Source of the DNA: Sphingobacterium faecium
Lineage (GTDB): Bacteria > Bacteroidota > Bacteroidia > Sphingobacteriales > Sphingobacteriaceae
NCBI RefSeq assembly: GCF_003054045.1
Contig: NZ_QBKH01000003.1
Span: forward strand, 620,001 to 684,000
Direction of reading: 5' to 3'
DNA: 64,000 bases
Shown: piece by piece, positions 1 through 8,435 of the stretch
How positions within the stretch are numbered: the stretch's first letter is position 1
Layout: each line of letters starts with the position of its first letter
Made by a program: the position numbers and the translations under genes
Notes under the pieces: model-generated
Seen by the model: the letters and a program-made list of their open reading frames with translations, nothing else
Databases searched by the model: none
Told to the model about the DNA's origin: nothing

Positions 1-324
1 ATCAGCTACCGAAGGACGACTCAAATTTCCACGATCTGTTCGGATAACACGTGCACCTACAGTCTCATAATAACTATTGAAAACATAATTATACTGTGGA
101 TCGAAAACTTGGTATCCAGTAAAGTATGGAATTAATAAAAAAGTTTCAAAAAACCATGTAGTATGACCGAGATGCCATTTTGGAGGACTTACATCTGCAA
201 TGGGTTGTACAACATAATCTTCGATAGCTAAAGGAGCACAAATATGGACAGAATGATTTCTGATCTTCCTGTATTTTTCTTCTAAATCTATGGTGTGTTT
301 GCTTATTGTATCTGTTGTTTTCAT
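1..324 (-). CDS. egtB: EgtB, ergothioneine biosynthesis sulfoxide-forming protein (N-terminal part)
   Basis: Only the first 108 codons lie in the window; the gene continues beyond position 1. The translation begins MKTTDTISKHTIDLEEKYRK and contains WHLGHTTWFFETF near residues 69-81, the DinB-like iron-site motif typical of EgtB. In the family, EgtB is a non-haem iron enzyme that joins a thiol donor to hercynine. It starts 11 bp after the egtD stop on the same strand, so the two form an operon and supply successive steps of ergothioneine synthesis. The identification rests on this N-terminal motif and the egtD neighbour; the C-terminal FGE-like domain is not visible. Confidence 0.9.
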   Translation of the reverse strand, partial: MKTTDTISKHTIDLEEKYRKIRNHSVHICAPLAIEDYVVQPIADVSPPKWHLGHTTWFFETFLLIPYFTGYQVFDPQYNYVFNSYYETVGARVIRTDRGNLSRPSVAD

Positions 325-335
325 ATTACTATTTT

Positions 336-1325
336 TTATTTGATTTGCCAAATGACATCTACAAACCAATTTTTTGAATCGTACAATTCGCTTATTGGAC
401 TAAAACCTGATTGATGAGCAAGTTGTCGGATATCGTTATCGGAGAACTTCTGAGATATTTCCATATAGATCGGTTCATTTTCTAAGAAGGAAATGTGCTG
501 GTTATCAATAATTACTTGTTGTGCAGCAAGACTGATGAGATAACTTCTACAGGCACCGCTGAGCGGATCATAGGTTTGATAATGCTCGAATTGATTCAGA
601 TCAAAATTAGCTTCCAGTTCCCGATTGATGCGTGCAAGAAGATTTAAGTTGAATTTTGCAGTAATACCGGTAGGATCATCATAAGCATTTAATATGGTTT
701 GAGGATGTTTCTTTAAATCAAAACCCATGACAAGATAATCGCCAACATTAAGTTTTTGATGCAATGAGCTACAAAACTGTGTAGCTTCTTCCAACTCCAT
801 GTTACCAATATTGCTTCCTAAAAACAGGACTACCTTACGCCTTGATGATAATGCTGTGGCTTGATCGATCATCTCAAAATATTCGCCTTTAAGACAAGTG
901 ATTTCAAGATTTGGTATGGATTTATTGAGATTTGTTTTTAAAAGAGACAGAATATTTCCTGATATATCGATAGGCATGTAACTGAAATTGACATCTTGAT
1001 CAATCAGACGTCTCAGTAAGTAAGAAGATTTCATAGCATCACCAGCACCTAATTCAATCAGATCAAAAGGCTCCTCATCAGCTTTTATAAAATGAGCAAT
1101 ATCTGCCGTTTTATTTTTGAATATATCGAGTTCGCAATTGGTCAAATAATAGGTTTGCATAGCCATAATTTGTTGAAATAGATTATCGCCAATGCTATCG
1201 TAGAAGTATTTTGAAGATAATTTCTTCGGAGTGTTGCCTAAATCTTCTAATACTTCCTGACGAAATTTCTGAATAGTTTGACTAATATTATCTTGTTGGT
1301 GTTCGCTTTGCAGACCAAATTTCAT
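336..1325 (-). CDS. egtD: EgtD, L-histidine N(alpha)-methyltransferase
   Basis: The 329-residue product matches the usual EgtD length (about 320). It methylates histidine three times with S-adenosylmethionine to give hercynine, the first step of ergothioneine synthesis. Visible motifs are the SAM-binding loop LIELGAGDA (residues 89-97), PIDIS (118-122) and LFLGSNIGNM (167-176), plus the YYLTNCE histidine-pocket segment near residues 59-65. It has no signal peptide, so it is cytosolic. egtB follows 11 bp downstream. The gene is separated from the upstream PepSY gene by a terminator hairpin, so it should have its own promoter in 1326-1438, but no clear TAnnTTTG box was seen there. Confidence 0.95.
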   Translation of the reverse strand: MKFGLQSEHQQDNISQTIQKFRQEVLEDLGNTPKKLSSKYFYDSIGDNLFQQIMAMQTYYLTNCELDIFKNKTADIAHFIKADEEPFDLIELGAGDAMKSSYLLRRLIDQDVNFSYMPIDISGNILSLLKTNLNKSIPNLEITCLKGEYFEMIDQATALSSRRKVVLFLGSNIGNMELEEATQFCSSLHQKLNVGDYLVMGFDLKKHPQTILNAYDDPTGITAKFNLNLLARINRELEANFDLNQFEHYQTYDPLSGACRSYLISLAAQQVIIDNQHISFLENEPIYMEISQKFSDNDIRQLAHQSGFSPISELYDSKNWFVDVIWQIK

Positions 1326-1438
1326 TATGTCGTAATTTTTAATTTGTTATCGATGAAAAGTTCGACGGTTTCTATCGTTCTAATGGTATAACATATGAAA
1401 ACTATGACTTGTTTGCTGTATCGGATATTGTTAAATAA

Positions 1439-1465
1439 GTAAAGCCATTTTTTCAATGGCTTTAC
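1439..1465 (-). terminator. Intrinsic terminator after the TonB receptor/PepSY operon
   Basis: A perfect 11-bp inverted repeat GTAAAGCCATT / AATGGCTTTAC has a 5-nt loop. Read on the minus strand it is followed by TTATTTAAC. It lies about 60 bp past the stop of the PepSY protein gene and before egtD. The U tract is modest. Confidence 0.6.
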
Positions 1466-1526
1466 GATACTTATTTTGAGCTATTATAATTTTAGGAAAG
1501 ATAATCAGTTGGTTGTTATTATATTT

Positions 1527-2693
1527 TTATTTGGTTCTCGCTATCTTTTTTTTCTTTTTCTTCATTTTATTGATCCAAATAATAGTCCCTGTAATCGGGA
1601 GAGAAGCACAGATCAAACCCACGATAAATGTTAGAATTTTGGTTAACATTCCGCCATAACTTCCTACATGAAGATCATAATTCATAGCTCCAATTTTATC
1701 ACCGATTGGAGCATTTTCAGATTGTTTTAGTTTTTCAATCTGACCGCTTGTTTGATTAAAATAATACCAAATGAATTCGCCTGTACGATCCTCAGTAAAC
1801 CTCACTTGTATATCTTGAGATTCAGTAATTGATTTGCGTAAGCGGATTGACATCATCTCTGCTTGAGGATGTTTGGTTAAGGTGTAACTCAGGGCATTGT
1901 CTATGGTTTTTGATTGATTTTGAGGTACATAATCAAAGTTTTTCTGTGGTGATAGTTTTTTTGTATCCCCCAGATGATTGAATGCCTTCACATACAATTC
2001 TTTAAAAGCAGGGAAAGTAAACGCAATACCTGTTGTTGCAATTAGAAGAGCAAAGATTAAACTATAAAGTCCCAAGATCTGATGCAAATCATAATTTAAT
2101 CGCTTCCATTTCACGTTGAAATCAAACCAAATCTGTCTTTTTATTTTTTTTAAACTCCATTTTTTAGGCCACCATAAAACAATGCCTGATAGTAGAATAA
2201 TAATAAATATAATAATAGAAATTCCTACGACCCAATGACCGATCTTTTTCCCCAACAGGAGGTTCATATGTAACTGCAATATCACTTGGAAAAATTCAGT
2301 TTTGGAATTTTCCACTACTTGTACCTGACCCGAATAAGGATTTATAAATACCCGCTTATGATAAGTGAAATATTGATGATGACCAATACCCTGTTCATTC
2401 GTTTTTACAGCACGAAAAACCCATGTTCTGTTTGGAGAAAGATAAAGATCTGCACGGCTGATCTTTTCACCTTCAGGTAAAACTTTTTGAGCAATGTCTA
2501 TCAGTTGGGTAAGGGGTAGGAGCTTAATATGATCGGATTGCGGTTCATGCGTATAATATTTTTGCGGATAGATTATTAATTTAAGCTCGTCATAGAACAC
2601 ATAGCCACAACCGGATAAGCTGACAATGAAAACGACCAGACCTGTAAATAAGCCTAGCCATTTGTGTAACCATAATATACCTTTTTTAATCAT
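1527..2693 (-). CDS. PepSY-associated TM domain protein (iron-uptake accessory membrane protein)
   Basis: The 388-residue product has the PepSY_TM architecture. There is an N-terminal membrane helix after MIKKGILWLHKWLGLFTG, a periplasmic PepSY region containing a WVFRAV segment, helices around residues 150-175 and 200-230, and a final helix near 350-375 before a lysine-rich tail. The family is found beside siderophore receptors and in some members is linked to reductive iron release; that role is inferred here. Its start lies 2 bp after the TonB receptor stop, so the two genes are co-transcribed. A terminator follows downstream. Confidence 0.88.
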   Translation of the reverse strand: MIKKGILWLHKWLGLFTGLVVFIVSLSGCGYVFYDELKLIIYPQKYYTHEPQSDHIKLLPLTQLIDIAQKVLPEGEKISRADLYLSPNRTWVFRAVKTNEQGIGHHQYFTYHKRVFINPYSGQVQVVENSKTEFFQVILQLHMNLLLGKKIGHWVVGISIIIFIIILLSGIVLWWPKKWSLKKIKRQIWFDFNVKWKRLNYDLHQILGLYSLIFALLIATTGIAFTFPAFKELYVKAFNHLGDTKKLSPQKNFDYVPQNQSKTIDNALSYTLTKHPQAEMMSIRLRKSITESQDIQVRFTEDRTGEFIWYYFNQTSGQIEKLKQSENAPIGDKIGAMNYDLHVGSYGGMLTKILTFIVGLICASLPITGTIIWINKMKKKKKKIARTK

Positions 2694-2695
2694 TC

Positions 2696-5041
2696 TTAAA
2701 ATTGGTAATGTAGATTCACCGAAGTCACCATACCACTACCTTTCACATACTCAGCATCTAAAGCACGATATTGACTCACTGTTGGATAGTAAGATGTGTT
2801 GAATAAATTTTCTATTCCTAAACCTATTCTCCAGTTTTTATTAAATTTGTAGTTACCGGATAAATTGAAAAGATCAACATTACTGATAGGTCCTTCACTA
2901 TTGTTATATTTTCCTTTATCATTAAGTGCAAATCGATCCCGAGCACCCGTATGTATCCAAAACAACTGTAAGTTTACTTGTTGGTTGGGTTTATAGCTCA
3001 GAAACCCTGTTGCTTTTGGTGGTGCAATTCGAGATCCATTCAGATAAATTTTACTGCCATCATCCATTTTTGCTTTTCCTTCCACATAAGCATAACTACC
3101 ACCTAAACTTAATTGTTGACTAAGCTGAGCATCTAGTGTAATTTCATAACCTTTTACCTCTTCAGGCTCGCGTTGTGGCATCAGAAATCCACCGACATCA
3201 ACCAAGTTTACACCTAAATCTGAAGTACTGATATAATAAGAAGCTGATACGTTGAATATACTGAAACGACTTGAAAAACCCGCTTCATAATTATTGGTAA
3301 TGATGGGGTCTGTTTCTAGATTTCCGATGGTGTTTTCTGTAGCTCTGCGTAAGATACGGCCCAATTCATTGATGGCAAATGCCTGTGAAAAACTCACAAA
3401 GGGATTGAAATAATCGTATTTTGTAAACCTTAACCCGGCATTGAACATCGTCGCCTTATAAGGAATGTTTCCACCACTCACCATAATGCTACCTTCGCCA
3501 TTAGGACCTGTAGCGATCGTATTGAAATCATTGATCTTAACAGTCGCATTTTCATAGCGAACGCCTCCTTTGAAGATTAGATTTTCAACTAGATCTGCTT
3601 TTAGCTGTACATATGGTGCAAAGTTAACCATATTCATTTTAGGGATGTATACACGGCCATCTGTTAAATCTTGATACGTGACATCTTTCAAGAGATCCAA
3701 ACCATACGTTATTTCGGTCGGGATAGTAAAAAGTTGAAATGGTGTATTTAAATTGACTCTTAATCCTTTTTTATCCGAGTTGATCATGGTTTGTCCAGGG
3801 CCATACCAAGCCGTTCCGGTTGCAACATACCGATTCATGGATCTAAATGAATTTAAATAAGCTGTCACATCTAATTGTGTAGCATGAAAGAGATTATTTT
3901 TGGAGTAGGACAACATGGCATTGTGATTGAATGGAGTGCCAGCGGGCTTACCTGGTTCTTCTCCCTCGACTCCAATAGTGGGCGTCTGACCATATACGCC
4001 ACTTTTACTGATATATTGAGCTCGTTGTGTGCTCCCGTAATAGTTATAGAATCCGGTCAAGGTACTGCTTGAGTCAATTTTATAACCAATTTTCGCAAAC
4101 CCATTATATTGATAGGAATTTGATAAACCATCTGTTTGCCCTAATGGTAAACCATCAGAATCTCTTTGTAAACCAGTATAATCAACAGATCCAGATACGG
4201 TATAACTCCACCTATTTACTTGACCTGATAGCTGTTGCGACAGTCTATAACCGATCGTTTCTTTTGGATCAAATGGATTTATTGATGTTCCCAACATCGT
4301 TTGCCCGCTTACCTTTTTACCATCGCTGTTTTTTTTCGTGATATAATTGATGATACCTCCACCCGAACCATTTCCATAAATGGAAGTAGCCCCTTTTATG
4401 ACTTCGATACGTTCGATTACACTGGGGTCGATAGTTCGTAGGTCACGTGCTCCATTCATAAGCGGTGTTGATTGCGGGATTCCGTCAATCAATACGAGTA
4501 CTGCACGTCCACGAAGTGTTTGTCCCGAATTTGTTGCTTTATTGGTTGAGGTTCCCAACCCTGGAATCGCATTTCCTAATACCGTGGCTAAGTTATTGGT
4601 AATATTAGTCTGCGCTTGAATATCTTGTTGGTTCAGAATTGTAATAGAGGAGGGTATAGTCGAAATGCTTTCTGGTTTTCGACCTGCTGTCACCACAATC
4701 TCATCAAGGACATGTGTACTCGCTACTAAAATAATATCTAAAACCTTATCAATCATCTGATTTGATAATTTGAGCGTTTGTTCACGAAACCCTACTGCAG
4801 AAACCGATATTTTTTGATTGACAATTTTTTCATTTGTTGTCAATAGGAATCCACTGGTGTCCGTACTTCCTAGAAACTGCTGATTAAGAAGGATTGTAGC
4901 ACCAGCAATTGGAGTACCTTTTTCTGTTTTGACATGTATATGCATCTGTTGGGCTTCACATATGAAAACGAATAGCTGAAAGGCCGCAAACAGTAGGAGA
5001 TATTTCCATCTTCCTTGGATGGATCTGAATGTAATAAGCAT
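2696..5041 (-). CDS. TonB-dependent siderophore-type outer-membrane receptor
   Basis: The 781-residue product begins with a signal peptide ending near FICEAQQ. Next comes a carboxypeptidase-regulatory-like beta-sandwich (residues about 30-115), then a TonB box-like segment DEIVVTAGRKPES and a plug domain with LVLIDGIPQ and GATSIYGNGSGGGIINYITKK. A 22-strand-type barrel follows and ends in an aromatic residue (VNLHYQF), as outer-membrane barrels do. Its likely job is TonB-driven uptake of a ferric siderophore, inferred from family resemblance and the adjoining PepSY protein. The exact ligand cannot be read from sequence. A promoter and possible metal-repressor site precede the gene. Confidence 0.93.
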   Translation of the reverse strand: MLITFRSIQGRWKYLLLFAAFQLFVFICEAQQMHIHVKTEKGTPIAGATILLNQQFLGSTDTSGFLLTTNEKIVNQKISVSAVGFREQTLKLSNQMIDKVLDIILVASTHVLDEIVVTAGRKPESISTIPSSITILNQQDIQAQTNITNNLATVLGNAIPGLGTSTNKATNSGQTLRGRAVLVLIDGIPQSTPLMNGARDLRTIDPSVIERIEVIKGATSIYGNGSGGGIINYITKKNSDGKKVSGQTMLGTSINPFDPKETIGYRLSQQLSGQVNRWSYTVSGSVDYTGLQRDSDGLPLGQTDGLSNSYQYNGFAKIGYKIDSSSTLTGFYNYYGSTQRAQYISKSGVYGQTPTIGVEGEEPGKPAGTPFNHNAMLSYSKNNLFHATQLDVTAYLNSFRSMNRYVATGTAWYGPGQTMINSDKKGLRVNLNTPFQLFTIPTEITYGLDLLKDVTYQDLTDGRVYIPKMNMVNFAPYVQLKADLVENLIFKGGVRYENATVKINDFNTIATGPNGEGSIMVSGGNIPYKATMFNAGLRFTKYDYFNPFVSFSQAFAINELGRILRRATENTIGNLETDPIITNNYEAGFSSRFSIFNVSASYYISTSDLGVNLVDVGGFLMPQREPEEVKGYEITLDAQLSQQLSLGGSYAYVEGKAKMDDGSKIYLNGSRIAPPKATGFLSYKPNQQVNLQLFWIHTGARDRFALNDKGKYNNSEGPISNVDLFNLSGNYKFNKNWRIGLGIENLFNTSYYPTVSQYRALDAEYVKGSGMVTSVNLHYQF

Positions 5042-5060
5042 CTGTATTATTCTATATTAA

Positions 5061-5091
5061 TTTAGATTTGTTCTAAACAGAGGCAAATATA
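5061..5091 (-). promoter_or_regulatory. Promoter and candidate repressor site of the TonB receptor operon
   Basis: On the minus strand a TATATTTG box (5084-5091) fits the Bacteroidota -7 consensus TAnnTTTG. About 6 bp further downstream lies an inverted repeat TTTAGA-N5-TCTAAA (5061-5077), which would overlap the first transcribed bases. A repressor at this place could block transcription when iron is plentiful. The regulator (Fur- or DtxR-like) is a guess from the genes controlled. No convincing -33 TTTG was found. Confidence 0.45.
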
Positions 5092-5161
5092 CAATCTATT
5101 TGATTCGAGTAAAATTTTTTTTAGTTTTTTTGGTCAATAATTTGATTTTTTTTAGGCTATT

Positions 5162-5206
5162 AAAAAAGGTCGCTCTAAAATTCGATGATTTAGAGCGACC
5201 TTTTTT
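5162..5206 (-). terminator. Strong intrinsic terminator after the MFS exporter gene
   Basis: A perfect 18-bp stem (5162-5179 with 5189-5206) has core GGTCGCTCTAAA and flanking A and T runs, so it can work in either direction. It lies 50 bp past the exporter stop codon and isolates it from the receptor promoter. Confidence 0.9.
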
Positions 5207-5255
5207 GTTTGTACCGGGATTATTATCGGTATTCTTTATTTCATAGTTTTGTTTC

Positions 5256-6461
5256 CTATACCCACTGTTTATAGGCTTTTTTAAGCTTGATAATGATGAG
5301 CGTAACAAAACCCAAAAATGCAAAAATCGCGTAACCTATTCCAATTTCAGTTTGGGTATCTGGATTCACGAGACTCACGACAATATAGCTTAATGCCGAA
5401 GTGACCAGATACGTAATACCTCCTGCGAGTCCACCTGCTATTCCAGCTGATGAAGGAAAACGACCCAAGCAGTACCCAAAATAGTTATTGAATATAAACC
5501 CTGCAGTCACATGGATAAGAAAAGCAAATAACGATAAGGTGTAAATATTGGTGGCATATGGTGATATTAAGATCATCACAACGATAAAACCAATTTGTAG
5601 ATAATTAGCCATTTGTAATTTTGGCAACAAAGATTTCTGGATAAGTGCTCGCCCTATAAATCCACCTGACATCCATGCAAGTCCCATCAGTAATGAAATA
5701 TATCCCGTCGTAATAGAACTAAAGCCTAGATTGTGCTCGATAAAGAACGGTCCACTTAGATTATAAAACATGACCAATCCATAACTTATACCACACATCA
5801 ATACACCGAAGGTAAAATCTTTGGTTTGAAGCATGGTTTTAAATTCGGTCACTAAATAATTCAGTTGTAGCGGGTTCTTTTTACGTATAGTTTCGGCAGA
5901 AAAAATCAGTTCCAATACAAATAGAATAGCACTATACGCTGCCAGCAACATAAAGTTCGAGCGCCATCCAAATTGTGCTTGTAAATAACCACCGATAAAA
6001 GGTGCGATGATTGGGGCTAATGACCATACAATGGTGATAGCGCTCAAGTAACGTTTTCGTTCTTCTCCTTCATATACATCCACAAAATAGGCGCGCTTTG
6101 AAACAACGACAAATGCAGATAAAATTCCCTGCAATATGCGCATCAGATAAATAACCAAGATATTGTCTGTTGTGGCAGTTACCCAAAAACTTAAGGTAAA
6201 GAGAAAAAGTGAAATTAAGGTAATCCGGTATCTTCCCCATGCATCAACAAGGGCACCGGTAAAAAATTGAGCGATACCATAGCTGATTAAGAAAAGTGAT
6301 AAGGTAAGTTGAATATTGCTTTCTGCTAATCCAAGCTCTTGCGCCATTTGTGGCATTGATGGTAAATAGATATCGGTAGCCAAACCTGAAATCGGTACTA
6401 ATGCAAAAGCAATTAGTGTTGGTGCAAATGATTTTTTTGAATGTATAGTATTGTTTTGCAT
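5256..6461 (-). CDS. MFS transporter, Bcr/CflA drug-resistance family
   Basis: The 401-residue hydrophobic protein has 12 predicted membrane helices. It opens with PTLIAFALVPISGLATDIYLPSMPQM, which contains the D-x-Y-L-P-S-M-P signature of Bcr/CflA exporters in helix 1. The loop 2-3 motif appears as GALVDAWGRYR (variant of G-x-L-x-D-R-x-G-R). Family members expel bicyclomycin, chloramphenicol or sulfonamides by proton antiport; the substrate here is unknown. It is monocistronic, with a strong terminator after it and a promoter with a small palindrome before it. Confidence 0.9.
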   Translation of the reverse strand: MQNNTIHSKKSFAPTLIAFALVPISGLATDIYLPSMPQMAQELGLAESNIQLTLSLFLISYGIAQFFTGALVDAWGRYRITLISLFLFTLSFWVTATTDNILVIYLMRILQGILSAFVVVSKRAYFVDVYEGEERKRYLSAITIVWSLAPIIAPFIGGYLQAQFGWRSNFMLLAAYSAILFVLELIFSAETIRKKNPLQLNYLVTEFKTMLQTKDFTFGVLMCGISYGLVMFYNLSGPFFIEHNLGFSSITTGYISLLMGLAWMSGGFIGRALIQKSLLPKLQMANYLQIGFIVVMILISPYATNIYTLSLFAFLIHVTAGFIFNNYFGYCLGRFPSSAGIAGGLAGGITYLVTSALSYIVVSLVNPDTQTEIGIGYAIFAFLGFVTLIIIKLKKAYKQWV

Positions 6462-6506
6462 GTAACTCTTTTTACTGAAAAAATGAGGTGGGTAGAAAAA
6501 GGGAAA

Positions 6507-6525
6507 CCCATAATGGGCAAAGGTA
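6507..6525 (-). promoter_or_regulatory. Candidate -7 box and overlapping palindrome for the MFS exporter gene
   Basis: On the minus strand TACCTTTG (6518-6525) matches TAnnTTTG. It is directly followed by the palindrome CCCATTATGGG (6507-6517) at the expected transcription start. This arrangement suggests a repressor site controlling the exporter. No -33 element is clear. Confidence 0.4.
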
Positions 6526-6993
6526 TAAAATTCAACAATGACGTGTATTTGTTTTTACTTCAAGGACTGGCTTACATGATCTATAAAAGCAATCCAATTC
6601 CCTATTTAAATTTTATGGTATATAGGATGGTAGATTAATTATTGTCAATTATAGTGTTGATAATGAGTGCTATGTTATTTCTTTTGTATTGGTTAATAGT
6701 GGTTTTATAAGGAGTGTTAATCAGTATCTTTATAAAGAAATAGAATCCTTTCTTACCATTTGTTTGACATTTAAATGATGTTGTTTGCGGATATGGTGAC
6801 ATTATTAATAAGCATGGAGATATAGACGATTGAACATAATTTGTGAAAATATCCAGCGATATCGTTTTCGTATTTTAATATCTATATGGAGGGCAGGTAT
6901 CCTCATTTATTAATTATATTCGTTTACGATTGTACGATCAATACAGAATAAATAGACAGCTATTATGATTAACTTAAAAAAGAACTCATTGCT
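6526..6993. other. Intergenic stretch before the sulfatase gene
   Basis: This AT-rich divergent intergenic region must hold the sulfatase promoter. I see no TAnnTTTG box, hairpin or plausible gene longer than about 15 codons. Confidence 0.5.
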
Positions 6994-8358
6994 ATGAACA
7001 TTTTGTTTCGCCTAAAAGAATTGCTATTATTAATGTGGATATGCTCTTGTTCCTTATCATATGCACAAAAACAACCCCCGAATATTATCTTTATTCTGAC
7101 CGATGATATGGGGTATTCCGATTTGGGTTCTTATGGCAGTCCGAATATTCAGACTCCTTTTTTGGATTCCATAGCGAGTAAGGGTGTACGGGCTACAAAT
7201 TATGTCGTTTCCACTCCTTCATGTACACCATCTCGCGCATCGCTATTGACCGGGCGCTATGCTTCTCGCTATAACTTGCCTCAACCGATCGGTCCTGGTT
7301 CTGATTTAGGTCTACCTGATGCTGAGGTAACGATCGCTGAAATGTTAAAACAGAGGGGCTATCGAACAGCTTTGGTAGGAAAATGGCATCTTGGTGATAA
7401 AGCAGAATCGCTACCCAATGCACAAGGATTTGATTTCTTTTATGGGATGCTGTATAGCCATGATTACCGTGCCCCATATGTAAAAACGGATACAGTGATT
7501 AAACTTTTTAGAAATCGTACTCCTGAAGTATTTGCTCCTGATGATTCAGATCTTAGTCAACATTATCATCGTGAAGCGCTTCAATTTATAAACAATCAAA
7601 AAAAAGACAAACCGTTCTTTCTATACTATGCCCATAACTTTCCACATCTTCCTGTAGCATTCTCCAATAAGCATAATCCCTACGTCAATGATCAAAATGC
7701 AGGTCCTCTTGGGGCGGTCTTATATGAGTTGGATCATTATATTGCTCAATTATGGCACGCACTAGAGGCTAAGGGTCTGGATAAAAATACCATCTTGATG
7801 TTTTCTAGTGATAATGGACCTTGGATAGAATATCCATCACGTATGGCAGATGATGGCGAGACGAAAAACTGGCATGTCGGAACTGCAGGAGTATTTAAAG
7901 GCTCGAAAGCGCTGACTTATGAAGGCGGTGCGCGCGTCCCTTTTATTGTTTTCGGAAAGGGGATTATTCCTGAAGGAAAAGTTATTCGTTCTTCTATCAG
8001 CAATCTAGATATTTTACCAACTATTGCTTCTTGGACAGGATCTTCTTTACCAGATAGAAAACTGGATGGACAATCGATTCGTACTTTGTTAGAAGGCAAT
8101 GATCCTGATTTATATTATAATCACAGACCGATATTTTTGGTCAATTACGGTAAGCCAGAGGCAGTAAAGGTTGGCGATTGGAAATATAGGATTGTCAAAC
8201 AGCGAACCAATTTGATATCAGGTAAAACCGAAGAAACGGTTGAAGAATTGTTTAATGTTGCATGGGATCCTAGCGAACGGACCAATTTGATCCATCAATA
8301 TCCAGAAAAAATGGCAGAGCTGAAAACGGTATTTGCTTCTTTTGATGAAACAGAATAA
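6994..8358 (+). CDS. Secreted sulfatase (arylsulfatase family)
   Basis: The 454-residue product has a signal peptide ending SLSYAQ, so it acts in the periplasm or at the surface. The metal-binding segment ILTDDMGYSDLGSYG begins near residue 36. The sulfatase signature CTPSRASLLTGRY begins at Cys77, the residue converted to formylglycine in this family. GKWHLGD (about 130) and FSSDNGPW (about 270) are further conserved active-site segments. It removes sulfate esters, probably from glycans, which fits the PULs downstream. A sulfatase-maturation enzyme is required but is not in this window. The gene is monocistronic and ends at a bidirectional terminator. Confidence 0.93.
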   Translation: MNILFRLKELLLLMWICSCSLSYAQKQPPNIIFILTDDMGYSDLGSYGSPNIQTPFLDSIASKGVRATNYVVSTPSCTPSRASLLTGRYASRYNLPQPIGPGSDLGLPDAEVTIAEMLKQRGYRTALVGKWHLGDKAESLPNAQGFDFFYGMLYSHDYRAPYVKTDTVIKLFRNRTPEVFAPDDSDLSQHYHREALQFINNQKKDKPFFLYYAHNFPHLPVAFSNKHNPYVNDQNAGPLGAVLYELDHYIAQLWHALEAKGLDKNTILMFSSDNGPWIEYPSRMADDGETKNWHVGTAGVFKGSKALTYEGGARVPFIVFGKGIIPEGKVIRSSISNLDILPTIASWTGSSLPDRKLDGQSIRTLLEGNDPDLYYNHRPIFLVNYGKPEAVKVGDWKYRIVKQRTNLISGKTEETVEELFNVAWDPSERTNLIHQYPEKMAELKTVFASFDETE

Positions 8359-8376
8359 TTTTTCAGTATCTCCTAT

Positions 8377-8416
8377 AACCTCAAATCAAATGATTAAGAT
8401 AATTTGATTTGAGGTT
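8377..8416. terminator. Bidirectional terminator between the sulfatase and the kelch regulator
   Basis: A perfect 15-bp stem (8377-8391 with 8402-8416; core CCTCAAATCAAAT) with a 10-nt loop lies between converging genes. Confidence 0.8.
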
Positions 8417-8435
8417 TCAAACCCATAGTATTAAT

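Noticed and set aside
5096..5323. 75-codon frame between the TonB receptor and the exporter
   Set aside because: It runs through the 18-bp terminator stem and overlaps the exporter end; lysine/asparagine-rich as expected of non-coding AT-rich DNA.
6441..6638. 65-codon frame divergent from the exporter
   Set aside because: Overlaps the exporter start and the promoter palindrome; no recognisable features.
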